Assembly (NCBI GenBank): GCA_016202845.1
Contig: JACQNW010000105.1
Coordinates: 1 to 9,463, forward strand
DNA from: Candidatus Aenigmatarchaeota archaeon
Lineage (GTDB): Archaea; Aenigmatarchaeota; Aenigmatarchaeia; GW2011-AR5
Direction: 5' to 3'
DNA: 9,463 bases
In this document: positions 1 through 5,560 of the stretch, in pieces
Numbering within the stretch: position 1 is the stretch's first letter
How the letters are laid out: every line of letters begins with the position of its first letter
Made by a program: the position numbers and the translations under genes
The notes under the pieces: generated by a model
Database searches by the model: none
What the model saw: only the letters and a program-made list of their open reading frames with translations
Told to the model about the DNA's origin: nothing

Positions 1-108
1 AAAGTTGACGCTTCAAAAAAATACATAGGACATAAGGCGTTTGTAATCATTCTAAAGAAAATATTGATTATTTTTGTCCCACAGCCTAGCGACGTAGTCG
101 CCATATGA
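1..108 (+). CDS. Possible C-terminal end of an unidentified gene (partial at window edge)
   Basis: Frame 1 is open from the first base to a TGA at 106-108, giving 35 residues that begin KVDASKKYIGHKAF and end PSDVVAI. The other two plus frames have early stops (TAG or TGA within the first 30 bases). The peptide mixes a basic start with a hydrophobic stretch (VIILKKILIIFV) and looks protein-like, but it is too short to assign to a family. An open run of this length can arise by chance, so this is tentative. A 5-bp inverted repeat (GCGAC/GTCGC, 89-101) lies just before the stop. Confidence 0.3.
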   Translation, partial: KVDASKKYIGHKAFVIILKKILIIFVPQPSDVVAI

Positions 109-159
109 AGACAGGAATTTTGAAATTGATGCACAAAAAACCTTTATTTCATGCAACAG

Positions 160-251
160 TTATTACAATAATAATCAAGAGGTTAGTTCTTTATGATCTC
201 CATTTCTTTGGGGTCTCATAGAGGCCTTTCTTCGTAAGAAAGTGATGTATT
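160..251 (+). promoter_or_regulatory. Structured promoter/5' leader, copy A, upstream of the Nfo-like gene
   Basis: Hairpin 1: 189-196 (CTTTATGA) pairs with 216-223 (TCATAGAG). There is then a 1x2 internal loop (197 against 214-215), a second helix 198-202 (CTCCA) with 209-213 (TGGGG), and the loop TTTCTT. Hairpin 2, two bases later, is CTTTCTT-CGT-AAGAAAG (226-242). Nine bases then separate it from ATG 252. GTGAT at 242-246 is a partial Shine-Dalgarno site. A weak AT-rich box (TTATTACAATAATAAT, 160-175) lies about 26 bases before the stem and could be the core promoter, placing transcription start near 186-189. The whole block recurs upstream of S3Ae (6281-6370, minus) with the same spacing to ATG. 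It is likely a cis-acting RNA; its ligand or partner is unknown. Confidence 0.7.
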
Positions 252-1940
252 ATGGCGTACAAGGTTGGAATATCCACTGGTATGTATAGGGTCGGGAAAG
301 ACCCGGGCCTGCTGGGCTTTGTCCAGAAAATCATCGGATGGGGCGGCACAGCAGGCGTAAGAATGGTCCAGATAGATGTAGACACCACAGCAGAATTCTA
401 CGAGCCTGAAATAGAAAAGATGGTCAAGAGGGTCATTAAAAAATACGGCATGGAAGTCGGCATACACGGCGAGATCGGCGAGCTCATGTCTCTGGATTCG
501 GGCTCAAGAGCTGTATGGAATCAGTCTCACCTGCGCTTGTGTGAAACTTTGTCTTTTGCAGACAAATTCGGCGCAAAGTTTGTCAATGTACATCTTTCTG
601 CAAACAAATTGCTCTCATCAAGAGAGTATGAATCACAGAGACTTTTGGGCCAACAGATGCCTGTAGTTGGCTGGGACGGCAAGGTTCTTGCAAGAACTGC
701 AGAAAAAAATGAATTAGCAAAACAAACAGCATTTCAGAGAATCCCAGGACACTATGCTGTGCAGTATTCTGACAAAACAGAGAAGCTCTTTGAGGAATAT
801 AAGGAAAAGATTACAAAACAAGTGGAGAGTGATCCGCAATTTTTAAGGGAAATAAATAGAGTCAACCAAAGCAATTTGCCACAAGACCAGAAAGATCGTT
901 ACATAGATGAGATAAAAAGAGAACAAAAAAAGCTTTTAGACAGTTTGGTTAATAGGATTCAAAATGATCCAAACTTCCATTATGAAGTCTGGAGCACGGC
1001 AAACCCGGATGTCTCAATAGCGCCTTTTCTCATTGAAGAAGGAGAAATTGGTGCTTATCAGATTGTAGCTGCTTACATGAAAGGCACAAACGATTCTTTA
1101 TGGCAACAAATTGCAGAAGGAAGAGATCCTAAAAGTTTGTTATTTGAAAGTGAAAATCTTTTCCATGCCGCTGTTGCTGCAAAATATCTTGAAGGTCATG
1201 TTACAAGAAAAGACCATGATGCAAACAAGAGATTCCTTCAAGGAATGAGCATACTCGAATTCTGCAACAAGACCGGCGTAAAGTTATTGTTTGAAGTGCC
1301 TGAAGGCCCGGAAGGGGGCGAAGGCCTGTACAGGTTGTTCAATCCTTTGCATGCTTATCATCTTTTGAAGAAATTAGGATCTTCAAACATACAGCTGTGC
1401 CTGGACTTTGAGCACATGATTTCTCACCAGCTTAATCCGGGCAAAATAATTGAGCAGGCGCCAGGCAATTTCGGCTCTTATGTCGGGCTTCTGCACTTAG
1501 GAAAGCCTATTGCATATTACGGTACTGCTCACATCCCGATAGCCAGAGGCAGCAGGGCGCAGGAAATTCTTTACGCGTGGATCTACGAGTTGAGAAAAAA
1601 AGGTTTCAAGGACACGTGGATGATATTTGAACGAGGCAGCGGAAGAACAGGACGAGGCGCTACTCACTTGGAAGTTCTGGAAGACAGTGTTTCAGCATTG
1701 CGCCTGATAGCAGAATATCTGGATAAAGACATCCCGCCAAAAGAATTGCCTCTTGAGTTCTTTGGCATATCTTACCAGAACAAGGATGTCTGGGCAAGGG
1801 AAATGACTGCCGTGCGCGAAAATGCATACAAGCCTTTGGAAGGGTTGCTGGTCATACCAGAGGAAGCGCATACATTCCTTTCAAGATCAGCGATAGAGAA
1901 GGGCAAACAGAAAGAATGGGACAGGGCTAAGTTCAGGTGA
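252..1940 (+). CDS. Nfo/xylose-isomerase-like TIM-barrel protein with a large internal insertion (562 aa)
   Basis: The ends of the protein resemble the AP endonuclease IV (Nfo)/xylose-isomerase-like TIM barrel, whose metal-dependent members cut DNA at abasic sites or isomerise sugars. Candidate metal ligands appear in family order: H72 (GIHGEIG), H114 (NVHLSA), E348 (LFEVPEG), D385 and H388 (LCLDFEHM, like the Nfo CLDTCH motif), H415 (LLHLG), H427 (TAHIPI) and E460 (FERGSG). The DRH motif of Nfo reads TAH here, so one Asp ligand is absent. About 200 mostly helical, charged residues (roughly 120-330) separate the H114 and E348 strands. The total is twice the usual ~280 aa. That middle part also looks more A-rich than its flanks. 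The ATG at 252 is supported by GTGAT six bases upstream and by its fixed distance from the leader shared with S3Ae. The fold is fairly sure; activity on DNA is inference. Confidence 0.75.
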   Translation: MAYKVGISTGMYRVGKDPGLLGFVQKIIGWGGTAGVRMVQIDVDTTAEFYEPEIEKMVKRVIKKYGMEVGIHGEIGELMSLDSGSRAVWNQSHLRLCETLSFADKFGAKFVNVHLSANKLLSSREYESQRLLGQQMPVVGWDGKVLARTAEKNELAKQTAFQRIPGHYAVQYSDKTEKLFEEYKEKITKQVESDPQFLREINRVNQSNLPQDQKDRYIDEIKREQKKLLDSLVNRIQNDPNFHYEVWSTANPDVSIAPFLIEEGEIGAYQIVAAYMKGTNDSLWQQIAEGRDPKSLLFESENLFHAAVAAKYLEGHVTRKDHDANKRFLQGMSILEFCNKTGVKLLFEVPEGPEGGEGLYRLFNPLHAYHLLKKLGSSNIQLCLDFEHMISHQLNPGKIIEQAPGNFGSYVGLLHLGKPIAYYGTAHIPIARGSRAQEILYAWIYELRKKGFKDTWMIFERGSGRTGRGATHLEVLEDSVSALRLIAEYLDKDIPPKELPLEFFGISYQNKDVWAREMTAVRENAYKPLEGLLVIPEEAHTFLSRSAIEKGKQKEWDRAKFR

Positions 1941-1942
1941 GC

Positions 1943-1960
1943 CTTTTCTTTCTAACTTTA
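1943..1960 (+). terminator. T-rich terminator-like tract after the Nfo-like gene
   Basis: The coding strand directly after the TGA at 1938-1940 reads CTTTTCTTTCTAACTTTA, a pyrimidine run of the type at which archaeal RNA polymerase terminates without a hairpin. It lies in the 44-base gap between two convergent genes. The assignment rests on composition and position only. Confidence 0.4.
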
Positions 1961-1984
1961 ATTGTGGATAACAATGATGGGATT

Positions 1985-2824
1985 TCATTGCCCCATGTAA
2001 ATGTGGCCATTAGTAGGGCCGTTATTAAAAATTTCGATAGTCCGTTTTGTCGCTTCTCTCATACTGTCGCTTCCTATGCCGCCCCTGCCGCACTTAGCTA
2101 TCGCAGCTGCTGTATATGCTTCAGCAATTGGTTCACGCTTAAGAGAATCAATATATACGACATTAGGTTCTTTCTGATAACAAGCGTTTTGAGCACCGTC
2201 GCATATTAGGGGCAATCTTTCGCCAAGCAATGTCGTCGGTTGTTCAGGACGCGACGCGCATGTTACAGCCAATGTGCTTGCATTCCATAATGCTTTAAAC
2301 CCGCGCTCGTATGTTAAATTGTAAGAAAATTTTTGCCTATAGCTTTCTTTTTTAGGGTTTTTTAGCCGCTTGGCTGGTTTCCTTTTTTGGCCGAGCCGTT
2401 TAATAGCCCTATCTGCTAAACCATCAGCATATTCCTGTGTATTTATGATAGTAGGGATCTGCAAGCATTTTCTGGCTATTGCATGCGCGAACTCGTGTGG
2501 GAGAACAAAGCGAATATCGTGCCGTCCAGTACCAGTGAAATAAATTTCGTCGCCAATATAAACAGCATTAACATCATTATCGTAACACGCGCCCCCGGAT
2601 TCCCCTCCGCAAAATTCATCAATACGCCCGCCGCTGACAACATAAACAGCGGGAGGTTTGCCTATGTGCTCGGCGCATTCGGCAACTTCACATACAGCTT
2701 CCCATGCAGGCATGAATTCTTCAGGCGACAGTTCTCTAAGCGGCGAGCGCTTTTCCGCGCCGGAAGAAATGCTGCCGGCAAGCAAAAGGGCTGAACCTAA
2801 AAACCCCTTGGTAATGTTCTTCAT
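1985..2824 (-). CDS. Secreted HExxH zinc metallopeptidase-like protein with a degenerate second domain copy (279 aa)
   Basis: The N-terminus (MKNITKG, then a hydrophobic run FLGSALLLAGSIS) is a signal peptide, so the product is exported. HEFAH at 110-114 is the zinc and catalytic HExxH motif. E131 in QEYADGLAD fits the downstream Glu ligand of gluzincin-type peptidases. Nine cysteines suit an extracytoplasmic, disulphide-bonded protein. The C-terminal half repeats the N-terminal half: W41/W180, C50/C189, C72/C208, C80/C215, VYI 88-90/223-225 and AIARKC/AIAKC (C120/C245). In the second copy HEFAH has become YTAAA, so only the first domain can be catalytic. The start at 2824 is preferred over the upstream TTG (2842), because a TATA box lies about 26 bases before it, giving a leaderless mRNA. 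It is divergent from the nucleotidyltransferase gene. The substrate is unknown. Confidence 0.8.
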   Translation of the reverse strand: MKNITKGFLGSALLLAGSISSGAEKRSPLRELSPEEFMPAWEAVCEVAECAEHIGKPPAVYVVSGGRIDEFCGGESGGACYDNDVNAVYIGDEIYFTGTGRHDIRFVLPHEFAHAIARKCLQIPTIINTQEYADGLADRAIKRLGQKRKPAKRLKNPKKESYRQKFSYNLTYERGFKALWNASTLAVTCASRPEQPTTLLGERLPLICDGAQNACYQKEPNVVYIDSLKREPIAEAYTAAAIAKCGRGGIGSDSMREATKRTIEIFNNGPTNGHIYMGQ

Positions 2825-2845
2825 ACCATTACTAAGTAGCAAAAG

Positions 2846-2853
2846 TATTTAAA
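2846..2853 (-). promoter_or_regulatory. TATA box for the metallopeptidase gene
   Basis: TTTAAATA on the minus strand is centred about 26 bases before the ATG at 2824, the distance expected when transcription starts at the first base of the codon. This supports a leaderless transcript and the shorter start. Between the box and the start lies the palindrome TACTAAGTA (2830-2838), also found beside the vapB promoter. Confidence 0.55.
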
Positions 2854-2906
2854 ATGCAGCTTGTAGATTTGAAGATGCGGAAGTGCTCATAGAAGGCAAA
2901 CAAGCA

Positions 2907-2914
2907 TTTATAAT
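2907..2914 (+). promoter_or_regulatory. TATA box for the nucleotidyltransferase-HEPN gene
   Basis: TTTATAAT is centred about 38 bases before ATG 2949, predicting transcription start near 2936 and a leader of about 12 bases. The box falls inside the reading frame if the upstream GTG at 2883 is used, which argues against that start. Confidence 0.55.
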
Positions 2915-2948
2915 CTTTACGCCCAAGACTATTGTAGTTGATTTTGTT

Positions 2949-4232
2949 ATGGTGGTTAAAAAAACTAAGAAAGGTAGTGGGGCGAGTCGGGCTGCCAAGT
3001 CATTGCCTGACATAAATCCTAATGTAGGCGCGTCACAGCTTCCTCCTGCACAAAAAGCCCCGGAAAAGCTTACAAAGGCAGAAGAGGACAGGAGGAAGAA
3101 ACTGGAAGAGCTTCAAAAGAAGCAAATTGCACTTGCAAACAAGTTCAAGGACGAAGTAATGAAGAGATACAAGGACTGGATAAAAGCTGTCATACTTTTT
3201 GGCTCTTTTACAAGAGGAGATTTTCATGAAAAATCAGACATAGACATGCTCGTCATGTACGATGACATAGCAGCCCGCTTCACTCCGGAAATGAAGGACC
3301 AGTTTGATGATGATCTGTATTATATGGCAAAAAAGATATCAGAAGACATTACTGTCCAGCCTGCATGGTCTTTGACAGAATTCTGGGACATGGCAAGGAT
3401 CGGCCATCCTTTGCTTTTCACAATAGTAAGGGACGGGTGGGCTCTTTATGATACTGGATTTTTCATACCTGTGAGAAAACTGCTTGAGCTTGGAAAAATA
3501 CCCACAACACTTGAAGCTGTTGAAAAATTCATGGAGACAGCGCCCCAGAAAATAAACAGGGTGGAGACAGCAAAGCTGTACATGGTTGCAGAAGACCTTT
3601 ACTATGCAATGCTCAACACATCGCAGGCTGTCTTGATGTACATTGGCTTGAACCCGCCTTCGCCAAAGCACACGCCTCTTGATGTCAAGGAACATCTGGT
3701 CGAGACAAAGCTCTTGGAGGAAAATTATCTTCATGATTTGGAATCTGTAATAAATTTCAGAAAGCAGGTCGAGCACAAGGAAGTGAAAGACCTGGCAGGT
3801 CCGCAGCTTGACGAGTTTGTCCAGAAAGCAAAGCAGTATGTGTCAAGAATGGAGCAGCTGCTGCTTCAGCTGCAGAAGAAGAAAAAGGAGACCATGGTTG
3901 AAAAGAATTATGAAGTCATGATTAAGGCTGCTGTTGCAGCCCTGAAGAAATTACAAAAACTGCCTCCAGATCCGAAGGATCTGCCTACAGCGGTAAAATC
4001 ATATTTGGTCGACCAGAAGCATGTTGATCCATATTTCACAGACGTATTCAAGCGCGTTGTTACCATGAGGAAAATGCTCGACGAGGACAAGGTCGGGGAA
4101 ATACCGCAGAGGGACGTAGAGCTCCATCGCGAGTACGTAAGAAGATTTGTCCAGGACCTAAGGCACCTGATAGAAGGCAAAGAGCCTGCTTCTCCCAAAG
4201 AAAAAACTGCTTCTAAGAAACCAAGAAAATAA
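2949..4232 (+). CDS. MNT-type nucleotidyltransferase fused to two HEPN-like domains (427 aa)
   Basis: Residues 1-50 are a Lys/Pro/Ala-rich low-complexity tail, followed by a charged helix (about 42-75). The catalytic core VILFGSFTRGDFHEKSDIDM (81-100) is the polymerase-beta-like pattern GSxxxGxxxxxSDID, with D97 and D99 as metal ligands. These enzymes transfer a nucleotide to protein or RNA. Residues about 205-305 form a helical HEPN-like unit with R271 and H276 in FRKQVEHKE, matching the Rx4H ribonuclease motif. Residues about 315-410 align to it (YYAMLNTSQAVL with YEVMIKAAVAAL, PPSPK with PPDPK), but RKQVEH becomes RKMLDE, losing the His. A basic tail (KEKTASKKPRK) ends the protein. The start at 2949 is chosen because the TATA box lies upstream of it. 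The 89-aa gene follows after 12 bases. In HEPN-MNT toxin-antitoxin pairs the two parts are separate proteins; here they are one chain. A housekeeping RNA-modifying role is equally possible. Confidence 0.8.
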   Translation: MVVKKTKKGSGASRAAKSLPDINPNVGASQLPPAQKAPEKLTKAEEDRRKKLEELQKKQIALANKFKDEVMKRYKDWIKAVILFGSFTRGDFHEKSDIDMLVMYDDIAARFTPEMKDQFDDDLYYMAKKISEDITVQPAWSLTEFWDMARIGHPLLFTIVRDGWALYDTGFFIPVRKLLELGKIPTTLEAVEKFMETAPQKINRVETAKLYMVAEDLYYAMLNTSQAVLMYIGLNPPSPKHTPLDVKEHLVETKLLEENYLHDLESVINFRKQVEHKEVKDLAGPQLDEFVQKAKQYVSRMEQLLLQLQKKKKETMVEKNYEVMIKAAVAALKKLQKLPPDPKDLPTAVKSYLVDQKHVDPYFTDVFKRVVTMRKMLDEDKVGEIPQRDVELHREYVRRFVQDLRHLIEGKEPASPKEKTASKKPRK

Positions 4233-4244
4233 AGGTGTTTGAAA

Positions 4245-4514
4245 ATGACAGATTTTGTTTATGCGCCAGATTATGATTTTACTGGAGACCCGCTTATGGA
4301 ATTGCGCGAGGTTCGTTTTGGAAACAAATATGTGCTCCTGATTGTAAAAGACGGGCGGACATACGTGCCTGGCTTGATAGAACATATCGAAACAAGAGGC
4401 CCTTTAAGGCAGCCTCTGTTCTACAGGGGAAAGAGGTTCGCAGCCGGCGAAACCGACGCCGTCGTGGCAACGCTGGAAAAACAGGGCTTTCAAAATATTT
4501 GTTTCTGGGAATGA
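4245..4514 (+). CDS. Uncharacterised 89-aa protein, second gene of the nucleotidyltransferase unit
   Basis: The family was not recognised. The protein begins MTDFVYAPDYDF, looks soluble with alternating strands and a C-terminal helix (DAVVATLEKQGF), and ends QNICFWE. It has no signal peptide or membrane segment. GGTG at 4234-4237, seven bases before ATG 4245, is a good archaeal ribosome binding site; the frame also allows an upstream TTG at 4239, rejected because it leaves no room for that site. Only 12 bases separate it from the preceding stop, so co-transcription with the MNT-HEPN gene is likely. Its end resembles that of the 105-aa protein at 5231-5548 (GNISFWQN), and both contain YVxGhh (h, hydrophobic) in mid-chain, suggesting distant paralogy. 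Confidence 0.7.
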   Translation: MTDFVYAPDYDFTGDPLMELREVRFGNKYVLLIVKDGRTYVPGLIEHIETRGPLRQPLFYRGKRFAAGETDAVVATLEKQGFQNICFWE

Positions 4515-4558
4515 TTAATCGCCATTTTCACATAGTTTCAGAAGATAGTCTGAGAAGG

Positions 4559-4584
4559 AAAGCTTCACGTATTTAAGCTTTTTT
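4559..4584 (+). terminator. Hairpin plus T-run after the MNT-HEPN/89-aa unit
   Basis: AAAGCTT (4559-4565) and AAGCTTT (4575-4581) form a 7-bp stem around a 9-base loop, and the 3' arm runs into six T residues (4579-4584). This resembles an intrinsic terminator for the upstream unit, which ends at 4514. The loop and 3' arm overlap the TATA box of the next gene. Confidence 0.4.
4570..4577 (+). promoter_or_regulatory. TATA box for the 83-aa/69-aa unit
   Basis: TATTTAAG is centred near 4574, predicting transcription start around 4598-4600. That leaves a short leader containing GGGTGAT (4598-4604) just before ATG 4607. It is embedded in the inverted repeat at 4559-4581. Confidence 0.5.
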
Positions 4585-4606
4585 GTCACTTATTAAGGGT
4601 GATTGT

Positions 4607-4858
4607 ATGGAGTACTTAAGCAAATTTGCAAAGACGGCATTCCTTTCGCTGGCGCTGGCAGCCCCGTCCCAAAGCTACGCTGCCTTGGGAATAGACTGTA
4701 AAAGTCTGAAAGTGAAAAGATCGCCGTGCGGAATAACGTATGTGCTTGAAGGCGATTTTAAAATTGGGTATGTTGATTTGGGGACCGACGGAACTCTTGA
4801 TTTTATTCGCTGGGATTATGGCAACGGGGTCAGCGAATTAGGGGAGGCTAAACAATGA
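4607..4858 (+). CDS. Small secreted protein with a DxGxDGxxD loop (83 aa)
   Basis: The first 25 residues form a clear signal peptide: MEYLSKFAKT, the hydrophobic run AFLSLALAAP, then SQSYA and cleavage before ALG. The mature part is about 58 residues, with two cysteines (C31, C41) that could form a disulphide. DLGTDGTLD (57-65) resembles the acidic loop of calcium-binding repeats in secreted proteins, but position 3 is Gly and there is no acidic residue at position 12, so metal binding is uncertain. The start is fixed by GGGTGAT three bases upstream of ATG; a TTG at 4583 in the same frame is rejected because it precedes the predicted transcription start. The stop overlaps the next start (ATGA), so the two are translationally coupled. 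The family was not recognised. Confidence 0.7.
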   Translation: MEYLSKFAKTAFLSLALAAPSQSYAALGIDCKSLKVKRSPCGITYVLEGDFKIGYVDLGTDGTLDFIRWDYGNGVSELGEAKQ

Positions 4859-5064
4859 GCTATGATTTCCACGTGCACGGATTGTGGATATTGGGCGCTA
4901 TATTTTTCTTTGCGGGCGCTGTAATAGCAGGAAACCTGCAGTGGGTGGAGGGCACGAACACGGCAAGCTTTGTCTTGTCGGCAATAATATCTTTCGTGCT
5001 TTTCCTTGTCGCAGGCATGCTATGGATATCTTCAGCTGTAAATGCACGGCATGAATTCAGGTAA
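4855..5064 (+). CDS. Small membrane protein with two transmembrane helices (69 aa)
   Basis: Two hydrophobic stretches, about residues 9-26 (GLWILGAIFFFAGAVIAG) and 38-60 (ASFVLSAIISFV through LWISSAV), are joined by a short polar loop (NLQWVEGTNT). The basic end NARHEFR suggests a cytoplasmic C-terminus and hence a cytoplasmic N-terminus. The ATG overlaps the TGA of the secreted 83-aa gene by four bases and is preceded by GGGGAGG (4840-4846), so this is the second gene of a coupled pair. Linked export of one protein and membrane placement of the other hints at a shared envelope role, which is inference. No known family was recognised. Confidence 0.65.
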   Translation: MSYDFHVHGLWILGAIFFFAGAVIAGNLQWVEGTNTASFVLSAIISFVLFLVAGMLWISSAVNARHEFR

Positions 5065-5073
5065 GTATAGTCG

Positions 5074-5107
5074 TTTGCACAGCTTATGCTACATTGTGCT
5101 GCGCAAA
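5074..5107. repeat. Inverted repeat (10-bp arms) downstream of the small envelope unit
   Basis: TTTGCACAGC (5074-5083) and GCTGCGCAAA (5098-5107) are inverted copies with one mismatch around a 14-base loop. In minus-strand RNA the mismatch becomes a G-U pair, giving an unbroken 10-bp stem; in plus-strand RNA it is A-C. No T-run follows. With a small GGCA/TGCC hairpin (5125-5135) and the repeat at 5153-5182, it fills most of the 166-base gap between genes. Confidence 0.45.
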
Positions 5108-5152
5108 TATCTATATGTCCGACAGGCACGCTGCCAGAAATGGAAAAAAAGA

Positions 5153-5182
5153 GCAAGCATTGTTTAATTTTTAATAGCTTGC
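5153..5182. repeat. Inverted repeat overlapping a probable TATA element upstream of the 105-aa gene
   Basis: GCAAGCATT (5153-5161 region) pairs with AATAGCTTGC through a bulged A, giving 6+3 bp around a T-rich loop. The loop and 3' arm contain TTTTTAATA (about 5168-5176), a plausible TATA box that would start transcription near 5198, about 33 bases before ATG 5231. The repeat could therefore be an operator rather than a terminator. Confidence 0.35.
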
Positions 5183-5230
5183 AGTTGTAAAAAGAAGAAT
5201 ACTTTTGGTTGAATTAAAAAAGGTGAAAAA

Positions 5231-5548
5231 ATGGCAGAAATGACTTATTGTCACCGCGTATGTAGAAGCAAGTATCCGGTATTGGGCTTGATTGTAACCG
5301 AAGCTACTGCTTCAATAGAAGACCATTCGTTTGTTCAGACGGAAGCAGGAGAATTGCTGATCCTGCGCGGCTATAATTCATTCCTTAAATCAGACTACTT
5401 TTATGTTGCAGGATTTGTCAGAAAAACATATACGAAAGATGGAGTAACAAAAACAAATGTAGAAACTGTACCAGAAGCAAGCCACGAAGAAATCAGACGT
5501 TTTTTGGCAAAAAGTTTGTCAGGCAACATAAGTTTCTGGCAGAATTAA
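5231..5548 (+). CDS. Uncharacterised 105-aa protein
   Basis: The family was not recognised. The chain begins MAEMTYCHRVCRSKYP, with a CxxxC pair (C7, C11), continues through apparent beta strands (LGLIVTEATASI, ELLILRGY, FYVAGFVRKTY), a Lys/Thr loop and a C-terminal helix (SHEEIRRFLAKSL), and ends GNISFWQN. There is no signal peptide or membrane segment. GGTGA (5222-5226) before ATG is a strong ribosome binding site. It stands alone, with its own probable promoter in the hairpin-rich gap, and converges on S3Ae with only 12 bases between stops. The C-terminus and the YVxGhh segment (h, hydrophobic) resemble the 89-aa protein at 4245-4514. Confidence 0.7.
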   Translation: MAEMTYCHRVCRSKYPVLGLIVTEATASIEDHSFVQTEAGELLILRGYNSFLKSDYFYVAGFVRKTYTKDGVTKTNVETVPEASHEEIRRFLAKSLSGNISFWQN

Positions 5549-5560
5549 TTATTAAGAAAT

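Noticed and set aside
89..101. GCGAC-GTA-GTCGC hairpin as a terminator of the first partial gene
   Set aside because: It lies before the TGA and is not followed by a T-run; probably incidental.
1937..2209. Plus-strand open frame of 90 codons after the Nfo-like gene
   Set aside because: It lies antisense within the metallopeptidase gene, whose signal peptide, HExxH motif and internal repeat make the minus strand clearly coding.
2883..2948. GTG start giving a 22-residue longer nucleotidyltransferase
   Set aside because: The extension spans the likely TATA box (2907-2914) and there is no ribosome binding site before the GTG; ATG 2949 fits better.
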